Assembly (NCBI GenBank): GCA_002811645.1
Contig: PDIP01000122.1
Location: 53,920-117,919, forward strand
DNA length: 64,000 bases
Reading direction: 5' to 3'
From: Corallochytrium limacisporum
Lineage: Eukaryota; Opisthokonta
How positions within the stretch are numbered: the first letter of the stretch is position 1; every line of letters starts with the position of its first letter. The notes under the pieces are model-generated. The model made no database searches. It saw nothing but the letters and a program-made list of their open reading frames with translations, and was not told the origin of the DNA. Shown piece by piece: positions 28,783-40,515 of the stretch. Both the position numbers and the translations under genes were made by a program.

Positions 28783-31700
28783 TGTGAAAATATATCCGAA
28801 CTTTTGGTTCCCATTCACAGTCCAGTTCACAATGGCGATGTATGTCAAAAATCTTTGGTTTTCCGAGCCGTAAACAAATCAAATACCTCCGTGCTACAGT
28901 CCAGGACAATTCAACCTTACAGGAAAGACAAACATTCCAGTTCTTCATACAACCACACGAGCACAGATGCCACACCAAACCGAAACCAATTGCAAACACT
29001 GGTTCGAATGGCTTTCCACGTCTCTGAATAAATAAATGTGAACAATCCGAATGCACCCACAGTGTTATGGGTCCCGTGGGGATACACACACACGGGCACT
29101 GTGCCCGCCCTCCCCCCCCCCGGGTCAGCGTACGTCTGCCTCTCCCGGGCTCGTCCGGTTTTGTTTTGAAGGACCGCGCTGTCAATGTACCGGGAGAGAA
29201 AGGGAGACACCACCAACCTCCCCCCACGTCCAGGGCAGTAGTAGCCTTGTCGGAATGTGCAGCGGGGACAGGTTTCAGTACATTCACTATGAAAATGGGC
29301 GGTGATCCGAGCAGCGGCTAGAGGGTTGCAACCAGGCAGGGGGTATTTGCGATCATATGCTCTTGACCGACCAAGTTTTTTTAATTAATTTGAATTGTGA
29401 GGGTATCAGCTAAATTTCCAGCACAAACCCGATGACAGACAGCGAATGCAGTAGGCGTTCAGAGCCATCCTCCGTTGGAGTATGCAGTGATGCCCAGAAT
29501 CTTTATCAGATTCTCCGTGTGGAAGCGGTATTCGAATGAACTCTAGATGGCTGAAAGGGGATGCGGAATTCCACCAGAACAATCAAGTGGATAGTCTTGG
29601 GGATCGAAATGGGAATCCAGTCGGAAACCGTAACGCGGGGCTGCGTCCGGAGATCCTTGGATTGAATAGGTAAGGAACACGGAACGGAATAGACAAAACC
29701 CGAAATCGTCATCAGTCGTGGATGATCGAGGATGACACCACGCTTCTGCAATCCTTAGTGGCCATTGGCCAGAAGTATGGCTAAGAGATTCCCCAGCTCG
29801 CTCTGCGGCTCCCCATCGCTCTGCTGCTCCCCATCTGGTGCCATCTATCCTATTCATTACAACACACTCGTATCCCATGGCCTAGAAAGATGGATGAGAT
29901 AGAGATACTTGCATAGGATGGTCGTGGAGGCTCTCCTCTGTGCCTCTTTGCGTGCAGCAGCCATCCCGACATCAGATGAATTAGCACCCGCCAGAAGATG
30001 GGAGTGGGCATGAGTAGGAAAGACCCAGAGAGGAACGAAGGCAGGCTCATGCGGAAATGAAATTCGCCATCGTTCGTACATACCTCACACACACACACAC
30101 CCCAATAACCTCCGACCTCATGACGTAGTGACGCGTAGCTCTCACCGTTTCCCATCCGAATCTGCTCTACCGTCGTCACAGCAAGGCAAGTCAACGAGGA
30201 ATGATGTTGAACGGAATATTTTCTGAAAAATGTGATCCGTTGCCCCGAATGCTTCAGAGGATCTATGTCCCACAAGGTCAGGGACTCGATCTGGATGTTT
30301 GAGGATGTCAAACTTCCGTCCCAGACGCAGTAGCGCGGAGAGATGATTCGCACCACCGGATCGATTATGACGGGCGACAATCTGGGCACCGTTTGCTTTC
30401 GCCCAGGATTTCACAGCCAACATCCCCCCATTTTGTTTCATCATCGATGCAGGGAGTGCGCAAATGAAGACAAGGAACTTGTAACGGAGAAGTGGCCGAA
30501 AGCCCGCTCTTGCGCGTTTTGGGTTGGGAAGCAGTTGGGAAGGGGACGGTACAAGGCCCCGGCCCCTTCTTCACTTGCTTCTTCCAGAGTCCTGCAGGAC
30601 CCGAATGGTCCGTATTTTCCATTTTATCTATGCTGGTATGTATCGTATATACGCATTCCGCAGTGTATAAGCACAAACTATGTTACTCGGAACCTTCGGT
30701 GCATTTCATCGCAAACCCGGGATCGTTCCCCGCAACTCACATCCCGAACGGAGAATCCACCATAGCGCAACAGACATCTAATCACCATCCACAAAGGAAA
30801 TGGCCAAACCACTGGCATTACCTGGAGCCCTGGAAACAGCACACGATCTGAACATGCTTAAGCTGGATCGCAGCCGACGTGCACAGTCTCTCCGTATCTC
30901 AGACAGAGCTCATTGGCGCTAGCGATAGTTGCTCGACCATTGATCTTTACTTTTCTGAGTTTTTACAGGGAACCGTGTGCAGGATCCCGGTTTCTTCAAT
31001 GCGGGATATGGGATTCTGGAGTATGCTGGCATCCCGATGCCGACCAACAACTCACCACTGCTCCATACTGCGGTCCCCTATGCGTGTGGCTTGAAATGAT
31101 CACTCGACCGGCTGGCTGGCCCCTGAATTCCGCTGGTGTGGTTGATGATGCTCGCCAGGCGGATTTTCTGGACGCTTAGGTGTGTTTCTGTCGATGATGA
31201 CGGCGCTTTTGGGGCGCTGGTGTTCTCAGAGCATTTGAGAAATGATCGATACAGCTCTAGTAATGGCTGGATCGGTTGAACATGGTAGGTACGAAAGTAC
31301 TAGAGAACAAGAAGGGTGAATCCGAACAGCACATAAACCATGCGCACCCTCTCTCTGCACCTTGCGCAGAAGTCCGTTCCGATCCTATATAAGCGTGCCT
31401 TTAATAATGGACGCAGAACACCTCGATCCGTGTGCAGGACGTACCCTGGACCTACCCTGTCCCCGTGGTAGACTCTCCGAAACTCCTCCTCGGACCCCCC
31501 CCCTTCTCCTTCCTTCCCGCTCTCTCTCTCTCCCTCTCTCTCTCCCTCTCGCTCTCCAGCAGGCTCTCCCCTGTCCACTTTCAAAAACACCGCTGGTTTT
31601 TGTTCTCTTTTTTTTTAATTTACTTTTCCTTGGGCAGCAGGAGAGAGGCCAGGTTCAGACACAAATGTTCCCCCCCCTTCCTCCTCCGGCTCCCGAGTTT

Positions 31701-33262
31701 TTTTTAATCTACCCAGACAAATCCAAGACACTGAGAAAACGAAAACACCGGAGCAAAAAGACAGTATAAAATATACTAAAATACAAGAAAGTATGCCCCC
31801 CCCCCAAAAAACCCCCCCGGAAGAAAAAGAATGCAGGGCGACACGAAAAGAGACTCCCCGGCCTCTGCAAACCAAACCATCTCCAAAATATCAATGCGAA
31901 TCGTGGAGGTGCCGTCGCCCCTGCGTACATTGTCGGTACTTAGCCTCTAATGGAAATATTTTGCTTTCGGACCTCTTTTAGGCGCCTGCGCCAGTAGTTA
32001 CCGGTGACGAAGAAGAAAGACCTCCCGTGGCTTTGTTGGAAAAAGGCCTTTCTTTGTGCTTTGGAGGGGGGGGGGGTTAGTGTTTGGTATCCGTGTGCCG
32101 GTTGTGATTATGTTTTGGGTGAGCCAATTCCATACTCAAAGTATACGATTCCTTTCATCCCGAGAGTGTGCCATACGCGAACGAGGGGTGTGTCTGTGAT
32201 CCTTCTTTCTTAATTTTGTGCGAAGATGGGGAGGCGAGGCAAAGTTTGTTTTCTTTTTTTTTTCGCGGCGTCGAACGTAAGAACTAGCAAAGGGACTAGA
32301 CACTGTAAAAAAACCAAATATATATACAAACGAAATTATGTGAAATCAAAACCTCGTGGGTTCCGCCGCCTTCGAAGGTTTCTTCCCTCCTCCTCCCCCT
32401 TCCCCCTTTTTCCTTTTCTTTTCTCCTTCACTCTCCCCTCTCCACAGAGGAGGTGATAGGGAAGTGGGAGTGGGGCTTTCAGTTCACACCATGTTGCACC
32501 CTTCGTTTTCCAGTCCATGAAGGATCGTTCGTTTACAGCGATCTCATGTGCAACGCAAGATGCCCACTCCGCTGTCAATTCCTTGAGGACATCTTTTGTG
32601 TATTCCTTAGCAAATATAAACCAACGGGGCCAGCTAGGAAGCTACGGGACCATCCAAACAGATTCCGCCACCACCATCTCCACATCTCTCATCCATAGCG
32701 TGGATGGCACGCAATCTCGTTGTTCACGACAAGTTTGAAAACAAAGTGTCCATAGAACCACCACTAAATTGGAACCAGACTAAATTGGAACCAGTCTCCA
32801 CAGAAATTGGCCACCTTCGGTGAACCACGCCTGACGCCAAAGGGACACCAATGCCACGTCGCAGGCTCCAAACCCCCCCCCCTTCTCCCTCCACTTGCGA
32901 CCTGCCGTGACTCCCGGCGCCTCTACCTTCCGTACACTCAGTACTGGCAATCACCAATTCTCGGGAGTCTGTAATTGCATAGTTCCACTGAGATCGAACT
33001 TTGTCACAATCCCGGGAACCATGGCGTGATGGGTGATTTTCTCCCACAGTGGTCACACAGTTTGCTCTTAGAAACAAAAAAAAAAAGAAATACTGGAGCT
33101 GTCCGTCGAGTTACAAAAGATACCAAGGAACAATGGGCTCTGCTTGCTTTGCGGTGCAGCGTTGGTGTCGTTCGTTCCAAAACACCACTGTGTCAGCCAA
33201 TTTCGTTTTCTTTCCTTCGTCGGTTTTTTTTTCTGTACCCGGCAGAACCCAAAATGGACAAA
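28783..33262. other. Gene-poor region, left part
   Basis: About 4.5 kb with no recognisable gene. 28850-31350 is mixed sequence with many short overlapping open frames and one minus-strand frame open for about 155 codons (around 30555-30142) that matches nothing I know. 31400-31900 is a strong pyrimidine tract followed by C and A runs. A TATATAAG lies at 31386. 32230-32460 is T/C-rich. Open frames here are compositionally biased or occur in several frames together. Confidence 0.5.
31386..31393 (+). promoter_or_regulatory. Canonical TATA box with no known gene downstream
   Basis: TATATAAG in otherwise gene-less sequence. The first ATG downstream (31407) opens a 120-codon frame rich in Pro, Leu and Ser that looks like translated low-complexity DNA. 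It could drive a non-coding transcript, or be chance. Confidence 0.3.
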
Positions 33263-33740
33263 NNNNNNNNNNNNNNNNNNNNNNNNNNNNNNNNNNNNNN
33301 NNNNNNNNNNNNNNNNNNNNNNNNNNNNNNNNNNNNNNNNNNNNNNNNNNNNNNNNNNNNNNNNNNNNNNNNNNNNNNNNNNNNNNNNNNNNNNNNNNNN
33401 NNNNNNNNNNNNNNNNNNNNNNNNNNNNNNNNNNNNNNNNNNNNNNNNNNNNNNNNNNNNNNNNNNNNNNNNNNNNNNNNNNNNNNNNNNNNNNNNNNNN
33501 NNNNNNNNNNNNNNNNNNNNNNNNNNNNNNNNNNNNNNNNNNNNNNNNNNNNNNNNNNNNNNNNNNNNNNNNNNNNNNNNNNNNNNNNNNNNNNNNNNNN
33601 NNNNNNNNNNNNNNNNNNNNNNNNNNNNNNNNNNNNNNNNNNNNNNNNNNNNNNNNNNNNNNNNNNNNNNNNNNNNNNNNNNNNNNNNNNNNNNNNNNNN
33701 NNNNNNNNNNNNNNNNNNNNNNNNNNNNNNNNNNNNNNNN
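33263..33740. other. Assembly gap (478 N)
   Basis: 478 undetermined bases. The left flank is A/T-run-rich. Frames listed through the gap are artefacts. Confidence 0.99.
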
Positions 33741-36700
33741 GGTGGAGTTCGTCTTTCTTTTGTTGTTAGGTCTGTGTCGTGTATTCGGTCCAGTTCTCTC
33801 TTTTTCTCAACAGAGAAACTATGAAGACGACGAGTCCAGACTGGTTACAGGGAAGGGGAGGGGAGGAAGCGTGCCGCATGGGCAGAGTTGTGAACAATGG
33901 TTCTTGCCAGAGAGAGATCGGGGTCTCTCTCTCGTTTCGTTCTTTCTTTCTTTTCTTTCTTTCGTCTGTTTGTGACCGTGACCCATCACCGATCGTTTGG
34001 TTGTCTCGGGGCGCCGACCGCGGTTTGTATTTCCCATAATTAATATAAGGGGATGGGTGGGGGGGGATGGGGAAAAGAGAGAGAGAGAGAGAGCCCAGAA
34101 GGGGACACGGGGAAGTTTATCAAGGGAACGGGGGATTGCCACAACAAACAAAAAGCAGCCCTCAGGTCGCTACTATGTTTTGAAATAACCGTCACCCATC
34201 CCATCGCAGACGTACACCTCTCTCCCCCCCCCTTTGTCCGACAGTTACCCCTCTGTTTTTTTTTCTTTACTGTTAGTCTTTGGTATCGTTGAACCCGTTT
34301 GTTTTTTTTTTTTTGGGCTCTCAGGGAAGAGTAGAAACACGGAACACACCACTACGTCGCGAAGAGCGATGAACAGAAGACGAGAGAAGCCAATTAACAA
34401 ATCAAAAAAAGAAACAGGGAAGTTGTACGAAAGGAAAACACACTCATGCAGATTTTACGTGCACCTCCACCCACACTCTCGCCCACGAATTTCCGTATGT
34501 TTATGCTATTTAAAAATCTAGAGAGTCCGTTTGAGTACTGAACATACCACACATCCTTGACATCATCCGCTGGTGTCCAACAACTTAAATAGGAACAAGT
34601 AGAAAGTCCGTACTACCTCACGCAGAATCAATTCTATCTATGAATTCAGTAGTGAACATAAGGGAAAAATTCGAAAATGGCTTACTCCGCGATTTTCTGG
34701 TTCTTTCCCTAAGACCCGCGTGTCGGATGGGTGTTGCCGGGAACGCACCATGAAACGCTCTCGTTCCATACTGGAACCACCGTACCCTTTCAACGGTCCG
34801 TTTTCGCGAGGGCAAAGCACGAATGACCAGCAGACCAAAATCACAGTTTAGAGAAAGCGCGAACGCCCTATGGAATGGATTCTGGGTCGCATGTTTAGTT
34901 TCTGTGTTATTTTTTTTTTCCATTTTCCTCTTTGTTTTTTTTTCCCCTAACCCTCACCTCCCCTCGCCTCCCCACTCTTCTGTCCTGCTGCTCGGCCCCC
35001 CCCCCCAAGCCCTCTCCTTCTCACTCTTGGGGGGAGGGGGGGGGGGGGGCACCGTGGGGTAAGCCGGGAGAATGAAATGTAACCGATCGTCCCATCCCCC
35101 CAACTTACCACCACAACGAACGGGTACGCCGACATCCTACAAAGATCACTGAGTTTGTATGAACCTTAAAACAATGGAAATAACAAAGATCCGGTCCCCT
35201 GATTTACGTTGTGATGGCCAGGCACTGACCTAACCGCTCTACTGCCATTGGCCGGAGCGGTCAGACGAAACCTTCTCTAGCTCCCCTTCCCACATTGCAT
35301 GACGTGATGAAGGAATCAATGACCCATGCTTAGTAGACACTTTGTCTCTCTCACAAGGATCAGGGGTAAACCCAACAAGGACGGCCTTGGCCAAAGCGGC
35401 ACACAGCCCAAGAACGAAATCTTGAGCAAAAATGATAACAAAAAATGACGAACGGTAAGATTCTACTCTTTCTCTCTCTCTCTCTCTTTCGTTTTCTATC
35501 CTGCCATTATGAGAAACGCGATAGATTTGGCAGCCATTGGCTGGAATTCAACGCCCCCGTAACCCCACCCTCGCTCTCCCCTGAAAACCCTCCGCCCCCC
35601 CCCTCCTAAGATGTGGGGGGCAAGGGAAGGGCCACAGTCGTTTGGTTTTCTGTCTGTCTCTTGCACTTGTGCTTCTGCTGGCTTGCTTGGTAGTTTTTCT
35701 TTAGTACTCCCCGGGACCTAAATTCGAGATCCCCCCCGGGACTGTCTCCTTTCCGGTTTGAAGACATTCTCTCTCTGGTGTCCAGCAGGCAAACATTTTT
35801 TCGCGTTGTTTGACTTTCATAATTTCTCTTGAACACAGTGGTGCTGTGGTTATACTGGACGTAAGGAACATGTAGGCGAACGGGCCCGAAGAAGGAAATG
35901 AGTAACCCGATCGACGGAAATTAGTCAACGCTGAGCCAGGAACCAAAAAAAAAACACACACACACTGCGCAGTCGGAGAAAGGAAAAAAAGCAATGGGGT
36001 CCAGAAGGGGGAGCAGATGGCCCGTGATCTTAGGACCGAAAGATTGAAAAAAAACTCCGCACGAGAGCGGTAGGAGTGAGGAAACGAAAAATGAAGGAAT
36101 TCTACACAATTTTTTTCCTTGGTGGAATACGAAATTTTCCACCTCGGGCCTCTCACTCTCTCTCTCTCCCTACCCTACCCTCCGCAGCACCGAAAGAAAT
36201 GAAGAGATTTAAATTCATTTCGGTGGTTGGTAGTGTTTCCTTCACGGCTGAGTCGGTAATGACAGGTGCCTGATTCACTCACACTTCCACAGGAAGTGTT
36301 GCCGAATGCTCGTCGAAATATGCACACGACTGGTGAGGGTGTGTTTCCTTTTTCTTTTTCTTTTTCCTTTTTGTCGTTTCTGTTAATGAACATGTAACAT
36401 AATGTACTGTAATGTTACCGCTGCATTTGGGCCAGGGACGGGAAGAGCGGACTTTGAGGACACTGGGGGCTGAAAGACAGGGCCTCACACACACGCACAC
36501 AGAGAGAGAGAGAGAGAGACCAGAGCGAAAGAGAAGCCCCCCCCCCCCTTTCGTGGCCCAGGAGAAGGGCCATATCTCTCTCCTTGCTCGTTGCTCGCTC
36601 CGTACTGATAAAACCAGCCAAACCCCCAAACCCCACAAAAAGAAAAAAAGGGGGGGGGGAATTGAATATACTTTGATAGGAAATGCTTGTGGCTTTTAAC

Positions 36701-39480
36701 AAGCACGGGGCAGAAAGTTAGAAATTCTTCCCGCCGAGAAGCGCAGGCAAAAAAAAAAGAAAAGGGAAAAACCTAAAGGGAAACTAAAGGGGGCGAGGGG
36801 GAGGGGGCACGAAAAAACATAACAAAATGGCTTCTCTACTGAAACACAGAACAAACGACAACAGGCCCTAGGCGCGCGCCCAAGGAACCGCGTGATTCTT
36901 AGAAATAAAAAAACACCCTCGTTCTGACCAAGAAGATACTTGGGCTAACTCTCCAGCATTCATCGATTTTTCCCATTCTGATGTGATTACTTTTCTTTTT
37001 GGGTGGATAGACTACCGAAGTGTCTAACACGGACATAGGGAGAACGAAAAAATCCACAGAAGACGAATATTTCTAAACTGTCCATTTTGGTGTATTTATA
37101 TTTCTGGCTTTTTTTTGTTCTATTTTTTTTATTCATTTGTTTCCATTTTTTTCCCGGTAGTGTAGTCGTTGCGGCACGGGACGCGCGTTCCTCTCTCTCT
37201 CTCTCTCTCCCTCTGTGTCTCCCCCCCCCAACCACCCCACAAATAATCTAAAAGCACTCAAAAGCAAGTACAAAAACTACCAACGCGGAAGGAAGCGGGG
37301 GCCACATAAACACACACACACACACATCAAAACACACACAAACGCACTCGCCCCAAAAAAAAATGGAACGAGAGAGAGCGCAAAGAGAGCAAAAGAGAAC
37401 GCTGACAACAAACAACAAAGAGTAAAACGAAAAAAAAAAACGGGAACCCCCAGCCAAAGATACCGGCAAGAAAACACACAAAAACACCGCATTTTGTATT
37501 GTATTCCTTTGGCCTCTTCCCCTGAAGCTTTTTGCTACGGAGAGCAATTAAAAAACAGGAAACAGTGGCGGCAGGGAATAGAAGAGAAAAGCCCGAAGAA
37601 GAGCCACACGTCTACACACACACACGCGAGGACCGTCCCGCCACGCACGGCCACGCACGCGAAGACAGTTGGTAGTTGTTCTAAGTATGTGTACGTGGTG
37701 GGTGTGTTGGAAGATGAAGAGGAGGCGGTGGGGGAGGCGCGGTAAATAAACCCCAAAGGGGAATAAACAAAGGGGGGAAAAAACAACAAAAATATCTAAA
37801 AGAGAGGGGAAGGAAGGGCAGGAGGGGGAGAGAGAGAAAGAGGCCCTACCACCACCACCACCAAAACTGAAAAACCAAAAACGAAAAAGATCCGGATAGA
37901 GAAAAAGTTAGAAAAGTCCTTCATCAAACTCTGTCACATGGGGTGGGATTATTTCCGACCCGTGATAGCAAACAGGCCACCATCGATGAGTTGGAAAGGG
38001 GGGAGGGGTGGGCCAAGGGGGAGGGGAGAGAGGAGAACCCACAAAGTAAAGAAAAAGCAAGGGCGAAAAAAAAATGAGAGAGCTAGCTTTGGACCCAAGG
38101 CCTGCAGCAGAAAACAGAAAAAAAAATGAAGCAACCTCAAAGAAGGGAAGAAAGGAAAGGAAAAGAAAGAAGCCGAAATCTGCGTGGAGAGGATGGACAA
38201 CACCGAAGAAAAACTGGAGAATAAAATGTACTGAACAGCAAACCATCTCGGCGCGCCAGAGGGGGGGGGGAGGAGAAGAGTGCGAGAGAGAGAGAGGGGG
38301 GGTCCGCGAGCGGTGGAGGGGGAAGAGTCGAAGGACACTACCGCAGGAGATCACCAGAGATGGACCGCACAACGCCGAGCCGTCCGTACAGAATATTTGC
38401 AACATACCATATGTGCTCCCTTAAATCTTAAGCATTTCAATATGCAATGGGGTCGTATGAAAATGCTAAGTGTGAAGTAGATGTATCTGGTTACCCACCG
38501 TCAGTTGTATTCAATGCCTCACGCCGCTCCCCCCCCGGGAGGGGGGGGAGAGTAGAGAGACAGAGAGAGAGAGGGAATGAGAGAACAAAAAAAAATTTAC
38601 TGTTCTCTTAGGCTTTGACTCCACAAAAGCAAAAAATTTTCCCCATTTTTTTTTCTTTTTTTTTTCTCTCTCTCTGTCTGTTTCTCTCGCTCTCTTCACG
38701 CACTCTCTCGCTCTCCCGGAGCCCCTTCACGCACCAATCTGGCTTAATGGATATATTTGTCATTCATTCCCTTTTTTATTAAATACATTCAATATTAAAA
38801 TGGGACATGCCAATGATGTGAGGAGGAGTAGTGCCCAAGATGGGAAGGATGGGAGGATCCTGCGGAAAAAAAGGGGAGGGAAGGGGGGGAGCGGGAGGGG
38901 AAGATACGTCACTGAGAACACGAGAGAGTTCACTGTTCAAGACTGGCACGCTGGAATGATGGTTGTGGGCTTCGGCTCACGTTTTTGTTTGGGAAAGATG
39001 TAGGTAAGGACAAGTGATGTTATTCGCAGTCTGTGAGATGTGTTGTGTCCGGACAAAACGTGTTTGTTTGCGTACAGACACGGATATGTCAACCAAACAC
39101 GTTCGGAACCCTCGCTGTGGCTTTTGGACCCATTCCCGTCTGCGCGCAAAGGGCAACGGGGTACAAGGTACATCAGCATCTGGAGGCAATACAATTAAGA
39201 GTGTGATTGCCAACTTCCATTAGTGTACGAGGTACACTTAATCCTATAGAACGATAAGCTGTAGTAGCTAAAAAAAGAATCTTCCTGTCGCAAAGCGATC
39301 GGAAGCCTTTTTCAGTTTAGTTTAGGTACTAGTCTATCTTTTTGTTCTTGTTCCGTGAGAAAATCTAAAAGTACTAGTATATTTCTTGCGTAAGACCTTT
39401 TTATGGTAGAAAGTTACGGACAGAGTCTACAAAACCTTTGTAGTTTAGATCGGTTAGACACAGAAACACAATTAGTCATG
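33741..39480. other. Gene-poor region, right part
   Basis: About 5.7 kb with no recognisable gene. Up to about 37.2 kb it is mainly T/C-rich with GA, TC and homopolymer tracts (for example G13 near 35040, (GA)n near 36505, TC run at 37190-37210). From about 37.25 to 38.4 kb the plus strand becomes strongly A/G-rich with CA runs. A perfect C8/G8 hairpin lies at 38527-38550. From 38.75 kb the sequence is more ordinary and should include the methyltransferase promoter. Confidence 0.5.
38527..38550. repeat. Perfect C8/G8 inverted repeat
   Basis: CTCCCCCCCC, loop GGGA, GGGGGGGGAG: a 10 bp perfect stem. One of several C-run/G-run inverted elements in intergenic DNA of this window (others near 815-840, 25473-25505 and 27919-27932). 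Confidence 0.9.
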
Positions 39481-40302
39481 TCAGCAACACAAGCTGTCAA
39501 GCCTACTTCGGTGGTTAGTTCCGATCACGCCGACGCAGAGGTGGTGAAGGGTGTGTGGGGAGGCAAATTGTCTCAACACGACTCTTGGGACAAGATTATG
39601 TACTCTGAAAAGTTTCCGTACATGGTAGAGGCACGCGACCGCGAAAGCGAATTGCTGCGCCAGATCCTTGACGAACATGTCGAGACTTACGGAGAGGTGG
39701 CCGTCGTTGATGTTGGCTGCTCGAGCGGGGAGGCCCTGCTCCGCATGCAAGCCAACCATAAAGCCAAGTACTGCTACGGCATTGACATCAACCCAGCGGC
39801 TGTCCAGGCCGGTAACCGTCGCCCTGAATTCGACAGCGCGAATTGCCAGCTCATCCATGGTGACGCCACACGCATGTCCGAGTACATGCCGGAGGGTTAC
39901 CAGAAGGACGAGCCTCCGCATATTGTCATGAACCTGGGCAACACCTTTGGCATTCTCTATGGACCAGTCCGCAAGGCGATCCTTGAGTCCATGTGCGACT
40001 TGGTCGGAGAGAAGGGCACTTTGGTGCTGTCCGTCTACAATGGTGAGAAGTTTGACTTCGCCATGAACACATTTTATCCCGGCATCCAGGACCTCAGCGG
40101 TCCCTTCGACAAAACCAAGCACGCCAATCCCGGCTCCTGCGAAATCAGGAACGACAATGGATACTACAGCCATTGGTGGCACGAGGAGGAGCTGCGGGAC
40201 CTGCTAGAGCCCTACGGTCTTGTTGTAGACTACGTCGAACGCTTCTCGACGCACTACATGTTGCTGACCGCGCGCCGAGTAAAGGCTCCGATGGCCGGGT
40301 AA
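39481..40302 (+). CDS. Class I SAM-dependent methyltransferase
   Basis: Protein of 273 residues from the ATG at 39481; an upstream in-frame ATG at 39403 adds an unconvincing leader. SAM-binding motif I is VVDVGCSSG (about 77-85), followed by GIDINPAAVQAGN with the acidic residue that binds the ribose, then HGDATRM, and a post-motif block HIVMNLGNTFGIL. The C-terminus has YYSHWWHEEELRDLLEPYGL and a last strand HYMLLTARR. The Rossmann core is clear; the substrate is not. The NLGNTFGIL type of motif resembles small-molecule N-methyltransferases in general. Convergent with NAGS (213 bp), with a (CA)14 repeat just past the stop. Confidence 0.85.
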   Translation, partial: SATQAVKPTSVVSSDHADAEVVKGVWGGKLSQHDSWDKIMYSEKFPYMVEARDRESELLRQILDEHVETYGEVAVVDVGCSSGEALLRMQANHKAKYCYGIDINPAAVQAGNRRPEFDSANCQLIHGDATRMSEYMPEGYQKDEPPHIVMNLGNTFGILYGPVRKAILESMCDLVGEKGTLVLSVYNGEKFDFAMNTFYPGIQDLSGPFDKTKHANPGSCEIRNDNGYYSHWWHEEELRDLLEPYGLVVDYVERFSTHYMLLTARRVKAPMAG

Positions 40303-40329
40303 ATCGATAGTAGCAGTTCAAACAAATTC

Positions 40330-40357
40330 CACACACACACACACACACACACACACA
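40330..40357 (+). repeat. (CA)14 microsatellite
   Basis: Fourteen CA units between the convergent methyltransferase and NAGS genes, likely in a 3' UTR. Read directly. Confidence 0.95.
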
Positions 40358-40515
40358 ACCAAAACTAGTAGGAAGTAGCATGGATGGGTATGAATAACAC
40401 GCCTTCCCGTAAACAATAAAAGACATCGTCGAATTCTATAGAACCATATCCTCCGAAAAAGTCATGGCATACCTCGCGAATGGTGATGATGGAACGTAAG
40501 CATGTATGTATCTTG

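Noticed and set aside
30142-30560. Minus-strand frame open for about 155 codons, followed by a GTGAGA that could be a splice donor
   Set aside because: No recognisable motif, no strong branch site nearby, and frames of this size also occur by chance on other strands in this window.
30970-31100. Possible exon reading FNAGYGILEYAGIPMPTNN after a TTTTTACAG acceptor-like site
   Set aside because: Only about 43 codons, no matching upstream exon and no known family. Kept as a curiosity only.
35195-35270. tRNA-like D-arm and anticodon stem on the minus strand
   Set aside because: GCTC/GAGC and a 7 bp stem are present, but no matching acceptor stem or proper T-arm was found.
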